NCBI GenBank assembly: GCA_028671895.1
Contig: CM053796.1
Coordinates: forward strand, 41,228,860 to 41,292,859
Reading direction: 5' to 3'
From: Oenanthe sinensis
Taxonomy: Eukaryota; Streptophyta; Magnoliopsida; Apiales; Apiaceae
Length of the DNA: 64,000 bases
The translations under genes and the position numbers were made by a program. Positions within the stretch are counted from its first letter, which is position 1. Every line of letters begins with the position of its first letter. The notes beneath the pieces are model-generated. The model saw only the letters and a list, made by a program, of their open reading frames with translations, ran no database searches and was not told the DNA's origin. Shown piece by piece: positions 24,597-36,879 of this stretch.

Positions 24597-27500
24597 ATGT
24601 TTCAGTTTTTGGATCCTTTGAAGCTCAAAACCAAAAGGGTACGTACATATATTTCTCGTGCATGCACGTTTAAGCATGCAAGTTGTTAGTGTTAAGATAC
24701 ACGTGGATTCAGAAAATATTTTTGAGAAAACGCTCTTATAAAGTTTAATTTTAAAGGGGGCACTCCTATATTTTTCTAAAAATTTTAATGGTAAAATTTT
24801 GTAATTTTTTTTTATATATATCCGCCCTTGCGTATAGGAACTTATAGTATTATATGATAATGGTTAGAAATTTCTTGTCAGCGAACTTATTTGTTAGTAG
24901 TCTCTAGAGTTGCCGGGATCAGACAGAGATTATTATTATTTTCATGCATAAATATCTGTTATTCGAATGAAATTGAGGGTTTAGTTGTTATGTTGGGCTG
25001 ATTTTGTTAATCGTAATACAGAAGATTTTGTAATCAATCAAGGATTTTTTGGTGTTGGAGTGAGGATTGTTAGGAAGAAGATGGTTGGGGTATGTTGGAG
25101 TGAAGATTATTATGCTACTTTTAGTGTTATGATTTCTCGTATTTTATATTGCATGGTGTATACTTGTGCACGAGGATCTTCGCGGTAGTGGGATAGGAGT
25201 TACTTATTACAAATTCATCAACAAAGATAGAATAAGGTAGAGGGATATTGGCGCATTAACAGAAGTTTTGTATATGACAGAGGGTTTAGTGGGAGTTGAA
25301 TTGATTTTCGGATTTCTGAAAGGCGAAAACTATGAGGAACCCACCATAATTGACTAGTTTATTCGAGTTGGAGAGAAAAGAGAAAAATAATATGAGAAAG
25401 AACAGATGCAGCTAGCGACTTAACTTTAAAAGTAATTATGATGATTTGTTGACAGAAATTAGGCACTGCAAGTGCTGCAATGAGGTTAGTAAAATAAATG
25501 CTGTAATGTATCGGTAGAAGTTCTTACAATATTTAGATTGTTTACTAAGTGAACAAATGTGGTTATTAGGAATCCTATGATTGCTGTGGTAAATCAAGTA
25601 ACAAAGAGATTGATCAATTTGTTTAGTGGAAATATAGTTTTGAAGTTTTGATTAGATAGGGTGGGCTTATGTCGATCTACATGGAATTTTGAAATTTATA
25701 TAGGTAGCTATAGGTATAAAATTGATTTCCAATTCAAAATATGCAGAAATTTTGTTATTCATCTTTGAAGATATGTATTCTCACCCAATAATGAGTTCAC
25801 TTTGTTATATTACGATAGACATGCTAAGGTTTAGGTCATGGTTCCAGTTTCTCTGTTTCTTGCTTAATTTGCTAACAAAGGTGTAAAAATGATGTTGAGA
25901 GGGAAAATAGCAAATTCAGGTGATCACTGCTTCAACTTTTTTTCTAAAGCTTCTTAGTTGTTTTAATTCAGGCTTCTGCGTTTCAGGATGTGACAATTCT
26001 TTAAATCAACGATTTCTTTATAGTATATCATATAAATTAAGAAGAAAATTTTGTTATAATTGAAGTCACATGTAATGTGGTATTGATGTTTACAGATTGT
26101 TTTTGAGCATGCATACGCTGTAAATGACACTGGAACATTTAATCGACTGAAAGAGTTGAGCTTAGCACGAAGAGAAATAGAGGAGTCTATAAATGATGAA
26201 AGCATTATCGCAAATGCTGTTGCAGGGGAAAATTCCAGAGGGTCGAGATCACAGTTGGAACAGGTAGATATAAGTGGGAGGCATTTCAATTGAATAACTA
26301 CAAAATGAAAATTTCCAACGTTACTTTTATACTTGCTGCATTTAGTCTTTTTTGTTTCTCTGTTTTTCTGTTTACAGTTTATTTTGCGTTTAGGTTGTGA
26401 AACTTGCCCCCATGACACAGTTAGTTGACTAAAAAGTGTTATTGTCTGCATCTTCTGGTGTATTCCAGCACTAGCGGATAACACGAAGTATGTCATATTA
26501 ATGAGTTTGTTTTTCCTGTATCAGGATATTCAGAAGTTAGAAAAGTACTTGCCTCTGTTGGAAAATTTAATTCATCATAGTAAGAATTATAGCAATAGGT
26601 GGCAAGTTCATTGGGCATCAATGCTAAAGATAAGATGGACTAGTGCTCTTAGTGCTTCATCTCTATTCAGCTCTAAGGGTAAAAAGTTCTTTCAATTAAA
26701 TAGTTTGCTGTATGAGCTCACTATGATGCGTTTCCTCTATGGTGCATTGCTACGAGAATGGGCGAGTGAAATTCTGTCCAAAGGTAACAATTAAATCCTT
26801 GTCGATGTTTACATAATTCATTTGTATAATAATTGTATCTCACTTCTTATTCATCATCATAGACATGGTGCAATCTGCCACACTATTTAGAAAAGCTGCT
26901 GGAATTTACCATTCTTTAGCCACTAAGGTTGTTCCTGAACACGAACCTGTGTTGCCTTCAGAAAGACCTCCTGAAGCAACATCGAATGTGTGTTCTGTCA
27001 TGAGCCTCGTATGTTTGGTTGAGGCCCAGGTTAGAGGCAGTCAGTTTGTTTACTTCTGGAAGGCACAAAATTTTCTACTGGAATCGTCCTAACATCAACT
27101 TCAATGTTGCTGATTTCTGTAGGCTGTAACTATATTAAGGGCTGAAGAAAAAGGAAGCACGGCAAGTCTTTTGGCAAAGCTGCATTATGGCATTGTACAA
27201 ATGCTTGACGAAGCCATGATTCTATTACATAAAGCAAACAAGGATAGGAAAGCTTTATCAACAGGCTTTCTGGTAAGTGTGCACTCTGTAAAATTATTCA
27301 CAGAAGATCACAGTTTATTACAATAATTCCACAATCATGTGCATTGCATTTTCTTTGTCCTAAAGAGTGGCAATCTTATCTCTGTCTGTCTACATTAGTA
27401 GTCTGTGTCTGCTAGACCCACTGCAGATATTGAGACCTCGCAAATGTAATGTATAATTGGATGGAGGAAAAAATTGCACCCTAATGTTGCTGGTAATGCA

Positions 27501-28186
27501 ATACTTTAAAACCAAATGTTGTACTTTGTCTCGTTCAACCTTTTTGAAAAACATTCAACTTCTGATAAATAACTTGTTAGAGAATTTTGTAATTGGGCTT
27601 GGAGTTGGAGTCTTGAACCTTTACTTAATATAAGCTCAAATAGAATTTAACAAACAAGTCAAACAAGCATGCATGTTTTATACTTCAGGTTTTGGACAAC
27701 TAAAACATCCACCGTTTTACTGATATTTCTTGCCTGCAGCCATAAATTGTCTCGACTCTTTGTGGAAAAACGTTATATCCTTTTATCCAATCTCTTCAAG
27801 TGAATTTTTCCTTTTTTCTGCAGGAATTTGTGTCAACTTGCAAAGCTCTACATGAATTGAAAAGTTACAAGCACTTTGCAAACAGTCTGAAGGCTGATTC
27901 TGAATTTCAGATTGGTAGTGCACTTGGAGTTCTAAAACATGCTCAAATTACAATACAGAAGAATAAGATGCCAAGTAAGGATTCGTGGCGATCAGTTTTA
28001 AAGCAAGAGATTGAAACTCTATCAGTTTTGATCCTCAAGTACGAACATGAGAACAATTTTGTCTGGAACAAAAAGATTCCACCAAAGCACGAGTTGCCTT
28101 CTCCCGAAGGTAAAAAAATCGTAGACTTTATACCTTATCAGCCTCAAAGATCAGAACAGGCAATTTCTTTGGCGCAACTGGTTTAA
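24597..28186 (+). CDS. BRO1-like domain protein (endosomal targeting BRO1-like family)
   Basis: Six exons join in frame to 382 residues: 24597-24638, 26096-26263, 26525-26783, 26863-27029, 27123-27272, 27824-28186. The first exon gives only MFQFLDPLKLKTKR, then a 1.46-kb intron. The rest is one helical domain: HAYAVNDTGTFNRLKELS, DIQKLEKYLPLLENLIHH, KIRWTSAL, FFQLNSLLYELTMMRFLYG, ATLFRKAAGIYHSLA, ERPPEATSNVCSVMSLVCL, LAKLHYGIVQMLDEA and the tail VDFIPYQPQ. This layout fits the short plant BRO1-like proteins (At1g73390/At1g17940 type), which are essentially a bare BRO1 domain without ALIX-type V and proline-rich regions. BRO1 domains bind ESCRT-III tails at endosomes; whether this branch does so is inference. 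The Helitron terminus lies 510 bp beyond the stop codon. Confidence 0.9.
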
Positions 28187-29139
28187 TTGTAAATAGAAAA
28201 GAAAAGCTGTTCCAGTTTTGCAAATAAAAGTTTCCAAGACGGAAGTACAAAAAATGGGAAAAAAGAGGCTGTTGAAAGTTGATGTTTCACATACGTTTAT
28301 GTTATAACCATGTAGAAGTTGTGATAATTTAGTTGATGAACAACTAACAAAGATGCCAAGGTATATGGGACATTATCATTCAGATGTGCAGAAACGGTGT
28401 TAGTTTTCACATGCTATTGGTTCTTTCCCATGATATGATGATAAACTCCATTTCTTAATCGAATTTTTTTAATTATGATTGTGAAGACCTCGGCATAAGA
28501 AATATGAATATGAAATTAATATATTTAGGATCAATATAACACTAAAAATTAATATTTTCAGTTTGAAAGTTGTTTAAAATTCAATAATTCTGGAAATTGG
28601 GGGAAAATATCACATTTTTTATGGAATAAGATTTAAAATAGGACAACTAATTAACAATCGGAAATTATGGGAAAAAATATCACATTTTGTATAGAACTAG
28701 GGCGTGTTCCCGCGTTACGCATGTGATGATTAATATCCTTAAAGAAACTTTAATTCTTTAATCTTTATTAAATTTTAAAATGCAAATAAATGTTGTAAAA
28801 AAATCCGCAACCTTTAAAAAATGCTATTATTTTTCAGAGCATCTAATAATATATATTACCGTTGTTTTTTTATAACAATATGTGGAATGGTTATTATTAT
28901 GAAAACGCTTAACAAACTTGAACGCTAGGTAAGTGATACAATCATATGCAATAATTAAATATTATTTTATAAAAAAATACATATCCAAATCCAAAAATAG
29001 TGCATCCAAAAACCAAGAATCAAACAATTAATAGAAAAATGTCTAAGGACCCGAAAACTCCAACTTCAAAATTAAAACTTCGATAATATTAGAAAAGCAT
29101 AATCAATTGGTCCATGCTTCTGAGATCCGGATATATTGA

Positions 29140-31712
29140 ACCTTACTCTCTACTTCTCCTGCATGACAAACACATGTATTAAAATTAGAAGGATAAGAGC
29201 AACACGGTGACGTTTGTTCATATGCTTATAAAGTCTACAAAGCATATTATATATGATAAAAAACATACCACTTTGGTCTTCTTACTAAGAGACATTGGAG
29301 AATCAGTAGTAGTGCTTGGTTCAAGAGAGTACAATGACCGTAAGAAAGACATAAACATATCATTCATTTAATAACGTTTGATTACTTGTTTAGACATTTA
29401 CCGACACCAAAAAAAGAGAAAGTTTTGGAACAAACATCAGTGATGGATATAACTGGGATATGTTGTGTGATTGATATATCAATAGGCATTGCAGTAGAAG
29501 ACAAACCTGCATATATGTCTGTCGCATTACACACAAAAGATCCACTGTTGTTTGTATCTCCAGTAACATCAATTACAGTAGTGATTTGTTTGTCCGCCAA
29601 TCCAGTAAGGACATCAGGAACTATTTTGGGATCCTTATGAAACAGAAGGAGGTATAATGTGTTATACGGTAAAATAATATCTCAAATAATCATAACACAG
29701 TTAAACATATTGCACACTATATTTAGTTTATAGTTAATCAATCATGTTATCTTACATTGTCTGTGGCTTCCCTGAGGTTTGTAGCAGATGAATGGATAAT
29801 CTGTTGGATGACACGGTCCATGAGAAGTACAAAGCAGGAACTCTAGAGTCCTGGGCAATTGCCTTTACCATAAACCTGTATAGGAATCCAAACTCAGTCT
29901 GCAGTTTCAAAATAGAAATAATGTTACAATTACATTAGTACACGTAGTAAGCAAAACGGACTTTTTATCAGCTACTGGAATGTTGCGTCGACAATCGAGA
30001 CATTTATAACTTTTATCAATCTTCATAACTTCGCATTGGCATCTGTTGCAGGCGTGGTATCACCAGAGACAATGCTCATCAACTTTATCAATGATAAATG
30101 TGCATAATATTTTCTTCTGTGAAAAAAAGTGGTTTACCATGGTTCAATAAAGGACAAACATATACACTGCAAATAACTAATGCATAAAGAACATGGCACA
30201 AAAATAATAAAAAGACACATTTGCAAAATCAGTTGAAGTCTCCATTAGTTGCTTTATTAAAACCTTCTCAAATAATGACATATCATACGTTTCAGATGCG
30301 ACACCATCACCATTAAAGCGAGATTTGTAACCTTATTGTTCCAGCCTTAAATGAATATGTCACCAGAATTGTTATTATTTATGAATAATACTTAAAACGT
30401 TAATATATCATCTACAAAACATTCATTGGTTATACAATATGATGTGCCAGGTCTAGTTATACAAAACATTAAATATGATCTCATACTAATATGCATACCT
30501 CTGTCTAAATTTAGTGATACAATCATCTTCTAAGTTAAAGTATACCTTTGATGATGGTAGGATGCTTATTTGAACATGATCTGATAAAGGTATTTAATCA
30601 TGTTTAGTTGTATAAGTGTATAAAAAAATACATATTAATGGAACTTTTTAAATATAGAAATTTATATTGTGTTCATCGTCTGTAAATGGAAAATATGATG
30701 AACAAATGAATGTACATACTCTTATAGGCGACCAGTTTAGTACTTGTCAGAATGGAAATAACAGGCTTCCGATGATCGGGATAAAAATCATTGTCAAAAG
30801 TTTCTGCAAGCTCTCCCCATACCGTGACTCTAAGCCGAACACTGCAAATTGCAATTCATTGATATTGTACAGAGTATTATATTATGGTGTATAGAAGTAC
30901 ACAACTTTCTTCATACATGCTAAATTATCATTTAAAAAGCATACCTTGAGTCACAAAGCAGGAATCTAACAACCTCTTTGAGTCCAAATTTGGTGGGGAT
31001 TACACTGAGTTTTTCAAACTGCTTGACAACTCTAATTACATCTACATAATTGTAACAAAGCCCAAAAATAAAAAGAACTCCAACTCCCGAAACAGTAAAT
31101 ATATGTGCACATGTGTTTGAATAGGTTATTGTGAATACTGTGTCGAATAAATGTCTTTAACACACCTACAACAAACTCAGGGTGGTCATAAGACTCTAAA
31201 ATTTTTGTTTGACTGTATATGTCATCAAGGTCAAGGAATTCAAACTTTTGTAATGGTATCATCGCGTTGTCCTCAGTAGGTTCAATGTTAGATACGTTGT
31301 TGAATCTAATGGTATACGTAGAAAATACGGGTTTCAGCAAACTAATGTTATCCTTAATATCAATTTTTTTTGAATATGTATACACCCCCCTCCTTTACTT
31401 TTTTGCCAATTTCAGACCATGTACCAGCATAGGCAAAGGCATGTACATGTGTGTTCTACAATTATTGTGGAGGCATATTAGATTAAAATGTCTGATTATA
31501 TTGTGGGTTTGAAATATGTATAAATACATGAACATAACATTCTCGAACATTGAAAGAAGCTTACTCACTTCATCATCGAGTATAATCAAGTTGTGTACCC
31601 TTGTCGTTCCATTTTCTGCAGAAATAGTTGGCCACATCCTTGTCACTCGAGCTCTGAACTTCTAATCTGTGCCGGATTTGTCTAGTTTGTTGAGACGATC
31701 AAATGAAAACAT
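29140..31712 (-). pseudogene. RPA1-like (replication protein A, 70 kDa) pseudogene, unit 1 of the Helitron
   Basis: The reading begins MFSFDRLNKLDKSGTD at 31712. After a stop it continues KFRARVTRMWPTISAENG and NTHVHAFAYAGTW, the N-terminal OB-fold (DUF223-type) seen in Helitron RPA genes. The middle OB-fold follows (IRFNNVSNIEPTEDNAMIP, FEFLDLDDIYSQ, VIRVVKQFEKLSVIPTKFG), then a zinc-type segment (YHACNRCQCEV...YKCLDC). It is broken by TAG in place of the first Trp (31664-31662), by a frameshift in a G run near 31385-31390, and by TGA before YHAC (30062-30060). The exon-intron order matches unit 2. Such RPA genes are thought to help single-stranded DNA handling during rolling-circle transposition; this copy cannot make a full protein. 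Confidence 0.7.
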
Positions 31713-32790
31713 GGTTGTCCCTACACATTTTACATGAATAGACGATTGTTAATATGAAATAGTTGTTAAGAAAAAGTGCAAATGGAATAGAGAAAATGCT
31801 CAAAACTTTTGGTTATGAAACAGTGCAAAGGATTGATAGTTTGTTGGTGTTGAAGCAATGAACTATTAGCTGAATTTATATGATTAGTATTTGAATCAAT
31901 CTATTTAAATAATTTAGGGATATTTCTCATCAATGTATGTAACTAATTTTAAAATTTAGCTTGATATTGGTTAGCCTAAATCTGTAGCAACCTATAAGAT
32001 TAGTGTGAAAATACGGATATGATTGATACTATAAATCAAATGGAATATCCTATATATTTAGGAAAAAAATATTTTACAATATATACTACAACTAACTCAA
32101 ATATGAGCTAGATGCTCAAGTCATATCTTTTAATTGTATTAACAGATTCTTTTATACAATATTAATATAAATATAAATATATTTATCTTATAATTAATAA
32201 TATTTTTGTTATTCAAAATTTTTAATTATTTTTCAAGTTTTTAACAATATATATCTGCCAGCTTAAATTATATTTGGAGTTTTTATGAACTAGGAAACTA
32301 ATCTCATGTATATCGAGTAATATACATTTTTATTGCACATATCTTTAAATATTACTTGTAAAATATTATTATTTCAATTGCCGCAAATTTTAAAAAAATT
32401 TGATCATTCATGAATAAATATGTATTCTTAGTTGGTTATGTTTTTCAAGATATATTATATTGATAAAATATTATTCACCTATTGTGTATGACATTGATAT
32501 CTACATACTGATTAAGGATTTTTTTTTATTATAACAAAGTGGTATACTGATTCAATAAATAATTTGAAATTAATTAAATTTCCAAATTCTTAAAAACATG
32601 CTTTATTTCCTAAGTAGTTAATAATATATAGTAATATAGATATATAGCTAATTGCAGAGTCATTTTGATCAACATATATAATTATTTGTATTAAGTCAGA
32701 AAATAAGTTAAAAAACAACACCACACTTTCATAAAAAATATCATACATTCTTTTATAAAAATTTTTGAATGGCATTTATTATATAATTCA
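31713..32790. other. spacer between the two RPA units inside the Helitron
   Basis: AT-rich non-coding sequence upstream of unit 1. I see no exon. From about 32800 the sequence resembles the 3' end of unit 1 again (CATATGCAATAATTAAA at about 32892 and at 28943), marking the end of unit 2. Confidence 0.5.
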
Positions 32791-33659
32791 TAGCTAATCA
32801 TTCTATGTAGTACAAATTAAAATAATTCATAAACAAAATGATAAATGTGTTGAAACGCTTAAACAAATTAAAAAATATAAAAATGATACTATCATATGCA
32901 ATAATTAAACTTGATTTAAACTTAAATCATATCCAATATTAAAAGAATGCATAGAAAAACCGAAATAGAACACGACTGAAAACCAAAATGGTTGATAGAA
33001 AAAACATAACATAACACGACTGATAAAAAAATGTCTGAGAATCCAAAACATTGAGTTCGAAAATATTATGAGATATGCTAGGCTGCAAACACCTACTTCT
33101 CCTGCACGAAAAACACATACATCATATGAGATGACCAGAACATGATGTTTTATTGTGGAAAATATTTTCATGTTGTCATAGTTAACATAGGTTAGAAAGT
33201 GGAGTTGCGTTTGCTAAACAAAGTTTTAATTTTTTCTATATCAATGACAATTGAAATGGAATGAAGATACAGTGTGAAGCTATTTCAGTTGAGTTAGCTA
33301 GCTCTGCGTTAAATTGGTTCAAATTTGATTAATTTTTGTTTATAAAATAACTAATTGGTGCATAGTCTGTTTAACCTTTGTAAGCAATAATTATTGATAG
33401 GGTCAGAATAAAATGATATTTTTTGTTAATAATCAATTACAATATACAATGAATACGTGAAATGCTTCAAAATATAAGTGATTGAATGTATGTGTAAAAG
33501 GTTTTGCATGATATAATTCTTACCAGTTTGATCTTCTTGCAAACAGACTTTGTAGAACCTGGAGTAATATTGGTCTCAGGGAAATCCAATGACTATGTGA
33601 AATACAGAAAATAGAAGTGATTTATATGGATTTTAATACATGTTATCTAACTTAAAAAC

Positions 33660-34154
33660 TGTTAGAAGTATAGATTAGAGGCATACCTGAAATCAAGTAA
33701 TCAAGAATGAAATACCAAAATTAGTTCGAGGCACGTGAAAACCACGCTATCCTTAAAACAGATAAGCCCCTTCCGTACGGTGCTTGAAGGTGAGTTGACT
33801 TCCGTCTCCCAGGATACAACGAACAAAGGTGGTCTTAAGCACAGAAAACCCGCCTTCTACGAACCGAACAAATACGACTTCTATCTCACAGAAACTGAAC
33901 CTAGAGCTCTAAGAGTAGTATGCAAGAAGCTATGAAATTTGTGAATATTTTTGTGTCCCCAACAATGATCTCAATGCCTCCTTATATAGGAGTAAAAATA
34001 TGTAACTCTCCTTATAATCAATTTTGTAACTCATACACAATAATGAGCAATACACTAATACACCATTATTGTGAGGAGTTACAAATCAATACAATAAGTT
34101 ACAAAATAATAAAATTAAAGCTATGCAATTTCAAATTTATTCAAATATCTAACA
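33660..34154 (-). repeat. 3' LTR of the nested copia element
   Basis: It is the downstream LTR in element orientation and begins TGTTAGATATTTG on the minus strand. It contains CTATATAAGG (TATA-like, about 33990-33981) and a CACGTG core (33732-33737). Confidence 0.92.
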
Positions 34155-34615
34155 AGGTAGGCGTTACCCCTTGAGCCTTCCCTTGTAAGAATGTATTTAC
34201 CTTTCTAGAATCTCAGTAGTCGCGTTGACCTTGGACTGCTCTTCTGTATTGTGAAATGATGATACATCCCCCACTGGAGTCTTTCCCTATATTTGTTCAG
34301 TTCTCACTGTTAAGCCCATTTTGGTCCTGAGCTTTAGCCTGGTTCTGTGAGTTGTACCCAGAATTGGCCCTCACAATTCTTTCTTGAAGCGACCCTACTT
34401 CACTCACATAGGTGATCTCTTTAAATAATACGATTATATTATTTTGTTCGACTTATCGACACATAAGGATCATTAAAAGCATAGCTTAGCCTTAACCAAA
34501 TTTTATCACTGTTTTTCATCATAGGAATGGACCAGGGGAGTAAAACCCCCACAGTGATCTCACTAAGTCTTTACAGTTAGGTTGTCCCATTGAACCAAGA
34601 TCTTGGGATCTCCAG

Positions 34616-36751
34616 TCAACAAGGTTGGGTTTCCTTTGTACCGACTTTTATTATGGGCTTTAGTCCCATTCCTTTCGATGATTTATCAACTAACTCTCTT
34701 GTTAACCCCTTGGTTAGCGGATCCGCAGTGTTATCTTTTGATCTGATAAAATCAATAGTGATAACTCCAGTTGAGAGTAGTTGTCTAATGGTGTTGTGTC
34801 GACGGCGAATATGCCTCGACATTCCATTATAAAGTACACGCTCAGCTATACCTATTGCTGCCGTACTATCACAATGTATACAAAGTGGTGGTACAGGCAT
34901 CTCCCATCTAGGAATATCCTCTAAAAATTGGCGTAACCATTCAGCTTGTTGAGCAGCTTTATCCAAAGCTACAAACTCAGCTTCCATTGTAGAATTAGTT
35001 ACTACCGTTTGTTTTGTAGATTTCCACGAGATTGCTCCGCCTCCTAGCGTAAATACATATCCGCTAGTGGACTTTGATCCTTTTACACCATTTATCCAGT
35101 TAGAATCACTGTATCCTTCTAGTACACTGGGATATGTTGTGTAATGTAATCCATAATCCCGCGTATACCTTAAGTACCTAAGTACTTTAGTTATCGCCTT
35201 CCAGTGATCCATACCTGGATTACTCGTGTATCTGCTTAGCTTGTTTACAGTGAAGGCAATGTCTGGTCTTGTACAATTCGTTAAGTACATCAGACTTCCT
35301 ATCACTTTTGCATATTCTCCTTGAGAGACACCATCTCCTTTATTTTTTGAAAGATGTAAAGTCGTATCAAATGGTGTTCTTGACACACTAGAATCATCTT
35401 TGTTAAATTTCTCAAGGATTTTATCAACATAATGTGACTGATTTAAAACAAGTCCATCCGATGTTCTTAGGATCTTTATCCCTAGAATCACATCAGCTAA
35501 ACCCATATCCCTCATCTGGAACCTTGAATGTAATATGTCCTTAGTAGATTTGACCATTTTGTCATTACTACCCACGATGAACATGTCATCAACATAAAGA
35601 CACAGGATCACATATCCCTCAATCGTGTCTTTGACATATACACATTTGTCACATTCATTGATTTTGAATCCATTTGATAGCATAACACCATCAAATTTCT
35701 GGTGCCAATCTAGAGGCGCTTGTTTTAAGCCATAAATTGACTTAACTAATTTACATACTTTATGTTCCAATCCTGGAACTACAAAACCCCCAGGCTGCTT
35801 GATGTAGATTTCTTCATCCAAATCTCCATTCAAAAAGGCTGTTTTAACATCCATTTGATGCACATCAAGATTTCGCAATGCTGCAATAGCAAGTATCATC
35901 CTTATAGATGCCATTCTCGTCACTGGAGAATACGTGTCAAAATAATCAATGCCTTTCTTTTGGCGAAAACCTTGAACTATAAGTCGGGCTTTGTATTTAT
36001 CTATGGACCCATCAGTTTTCATTTTTCGACTGAAAATCCATTTAGATCCCAGTGGTTTACATCCAGGAGGAAGATCCACTAACTCCCATGTATGATTCTG
36101 CATAATAGAATCAACTTCACTCTTAATGGCTTCTTTCCAAAAAGGACCATCAGGACAATGCACAGCTTGTGAGTAGGACTGTGGTTCATTCTCTAGCAAA
36201 TAAGTCAAAAAATCAGGCCCATACGATTTTTCAACTCTAGCTCTTTTTCTTCGACGAGGGGCATCCTCTATTTCAAGTTCATCCATGTTTTCTTGTTCCT
36301 CGTCATCACTATTATCATTTTCAGATATAGTTTCACGTGTCCTTTTCGATAAACTTGAATTTTCTTTGGACTTACGTGGAAATACATGTTCAAAAAATGA
36401 AGCATTTCTCGATTCCATTATTGTGTTCTTGTGAATATCAAGGATTTTCGATTCATGTACAAGAAACTTGTATGCACTACTGTTGTGTACATATCCAATA
36501 AAAATACAATCCACTGTCTTTGGACCGATTTTCACCCTTTTTGGTTCTGGTACTAGAACCTTTGCTAGACACCCCCACACTCGTAAGAATTTATAAAAAG
36601 GCTTCTGTCTTTTCCATAATTCATAGGGTGTCTGCTCTTGATTTTTTCGGGGTATCCTATTCAATAGATAATTTGCTGATAAGACGACATCTCCCCACAT
36701 ATTTTCAGGTAACCCTGAACTTAGCAACATTGCATTGCTCATTTCTTTCAA
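34616..36751 (-). CDS. copia pol, distal part (integrase end, reverse transcriptase, RNase H)
   Basis: This open frame follows the frameshift. It contains the integrase C-terminal region (ENMWGDVVLSANYLLNR), reverse transcriptase (QNHTWELVDLPPGCKPLGSK, VHQMDVKTAFLNGDLDEEIY, and the catalytic LCLYVDDMFIVGS) and RNase H (GYSDSNWINGVKGSKSTSGY, TNSTMEAEFVAL, and the end SKDNTADPLTKGL). All catalytic boxes that I can check are present and no stop interrupts about 700 residues. The translation start is not real: the region is normally read as one polyprotein with the upstream frame. Confidence 0.93.
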   Translation of the reverse strand: MKEMSNAMLLSSGLPENMWGDVVLSANYLLNRIPRKNQEQTPYELWKRQKPFYKFLRVWGCLAKVLVPEPKRVKIGPKTVDCIFIGYVHNSSAYKFLVHESKILDIHKNTIMESRNASFFEHVFPRKSKENSSLSKRTRETISENDNSDDEEQENMDELEIEDAPRRRKRARVEKSYGPDFLTYLLENEPQSYSQAVHCPDGPFWKEAIKSEVDSIMQNHTWELVDLPPGCKPLGSKWIFSRKMKTDGSIDKYKARLIVQGFRQKKGIDYFDTYSPVTRMASIRMILAIAALRNLDVHQMDVKTAFLNGDLDEEIYIKQPGGFVVPGLEHKVCKLVKSIYGLKQAPLDWHQKFDGVMLSNGFKINECDKCVYVKDTIEGYVILCLYVDDMFIVGSNDKMVKSTKDILHSRFQMRDMGLADVILGIKILRTSDGLVLNQSHYVDKILEKFNKDDSSVSRTPFDTTLHLSKNKGDGVSQGEYAKVIGSLMYLTNCTRPDIAFTVNKLSRYTSNPGMDHWKAITKVLRYLRYTRDYGLHYTTYPSVLEGYSDSNWINGVKGSKSTSGYVFTLGGGAISWKSTKQTVVTNSTMEAEFVALDKAAQQAEWLRQFLEDIPRWEMPVPPLCIHCDSTAAIGIAERVLYNGMSRHIRRRHNTIRQLLSTGVITIDFIRSKDNTADPLTKGLTRELVDKSSKGMGLKPIIKVGTKETQPC

Positions 36752-36879
36752 GGTCCTATTTTTACGCTCAGCAATTCCATTTGACTGAGGTGAATACGGT
36801 GCAGTGACTTCGTGAATAATTCCATGTTTTGCACAGAATTCACCAAACGGTGATACATATTCACCTCCTCTGTCACTTC

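Noticed and set aside
24985..25188. Open frame of 67 codons in intron 1 of the BRO1-like gene
   Set aside because: No family similarity, and it lies between two exons whose phases join correctly without it.
25963..26496. Minus-strand frame of 177 codons
   Set aside because: It is antisense to exon 2 and flanking introns of the BRO1-like gene and shows no domain.
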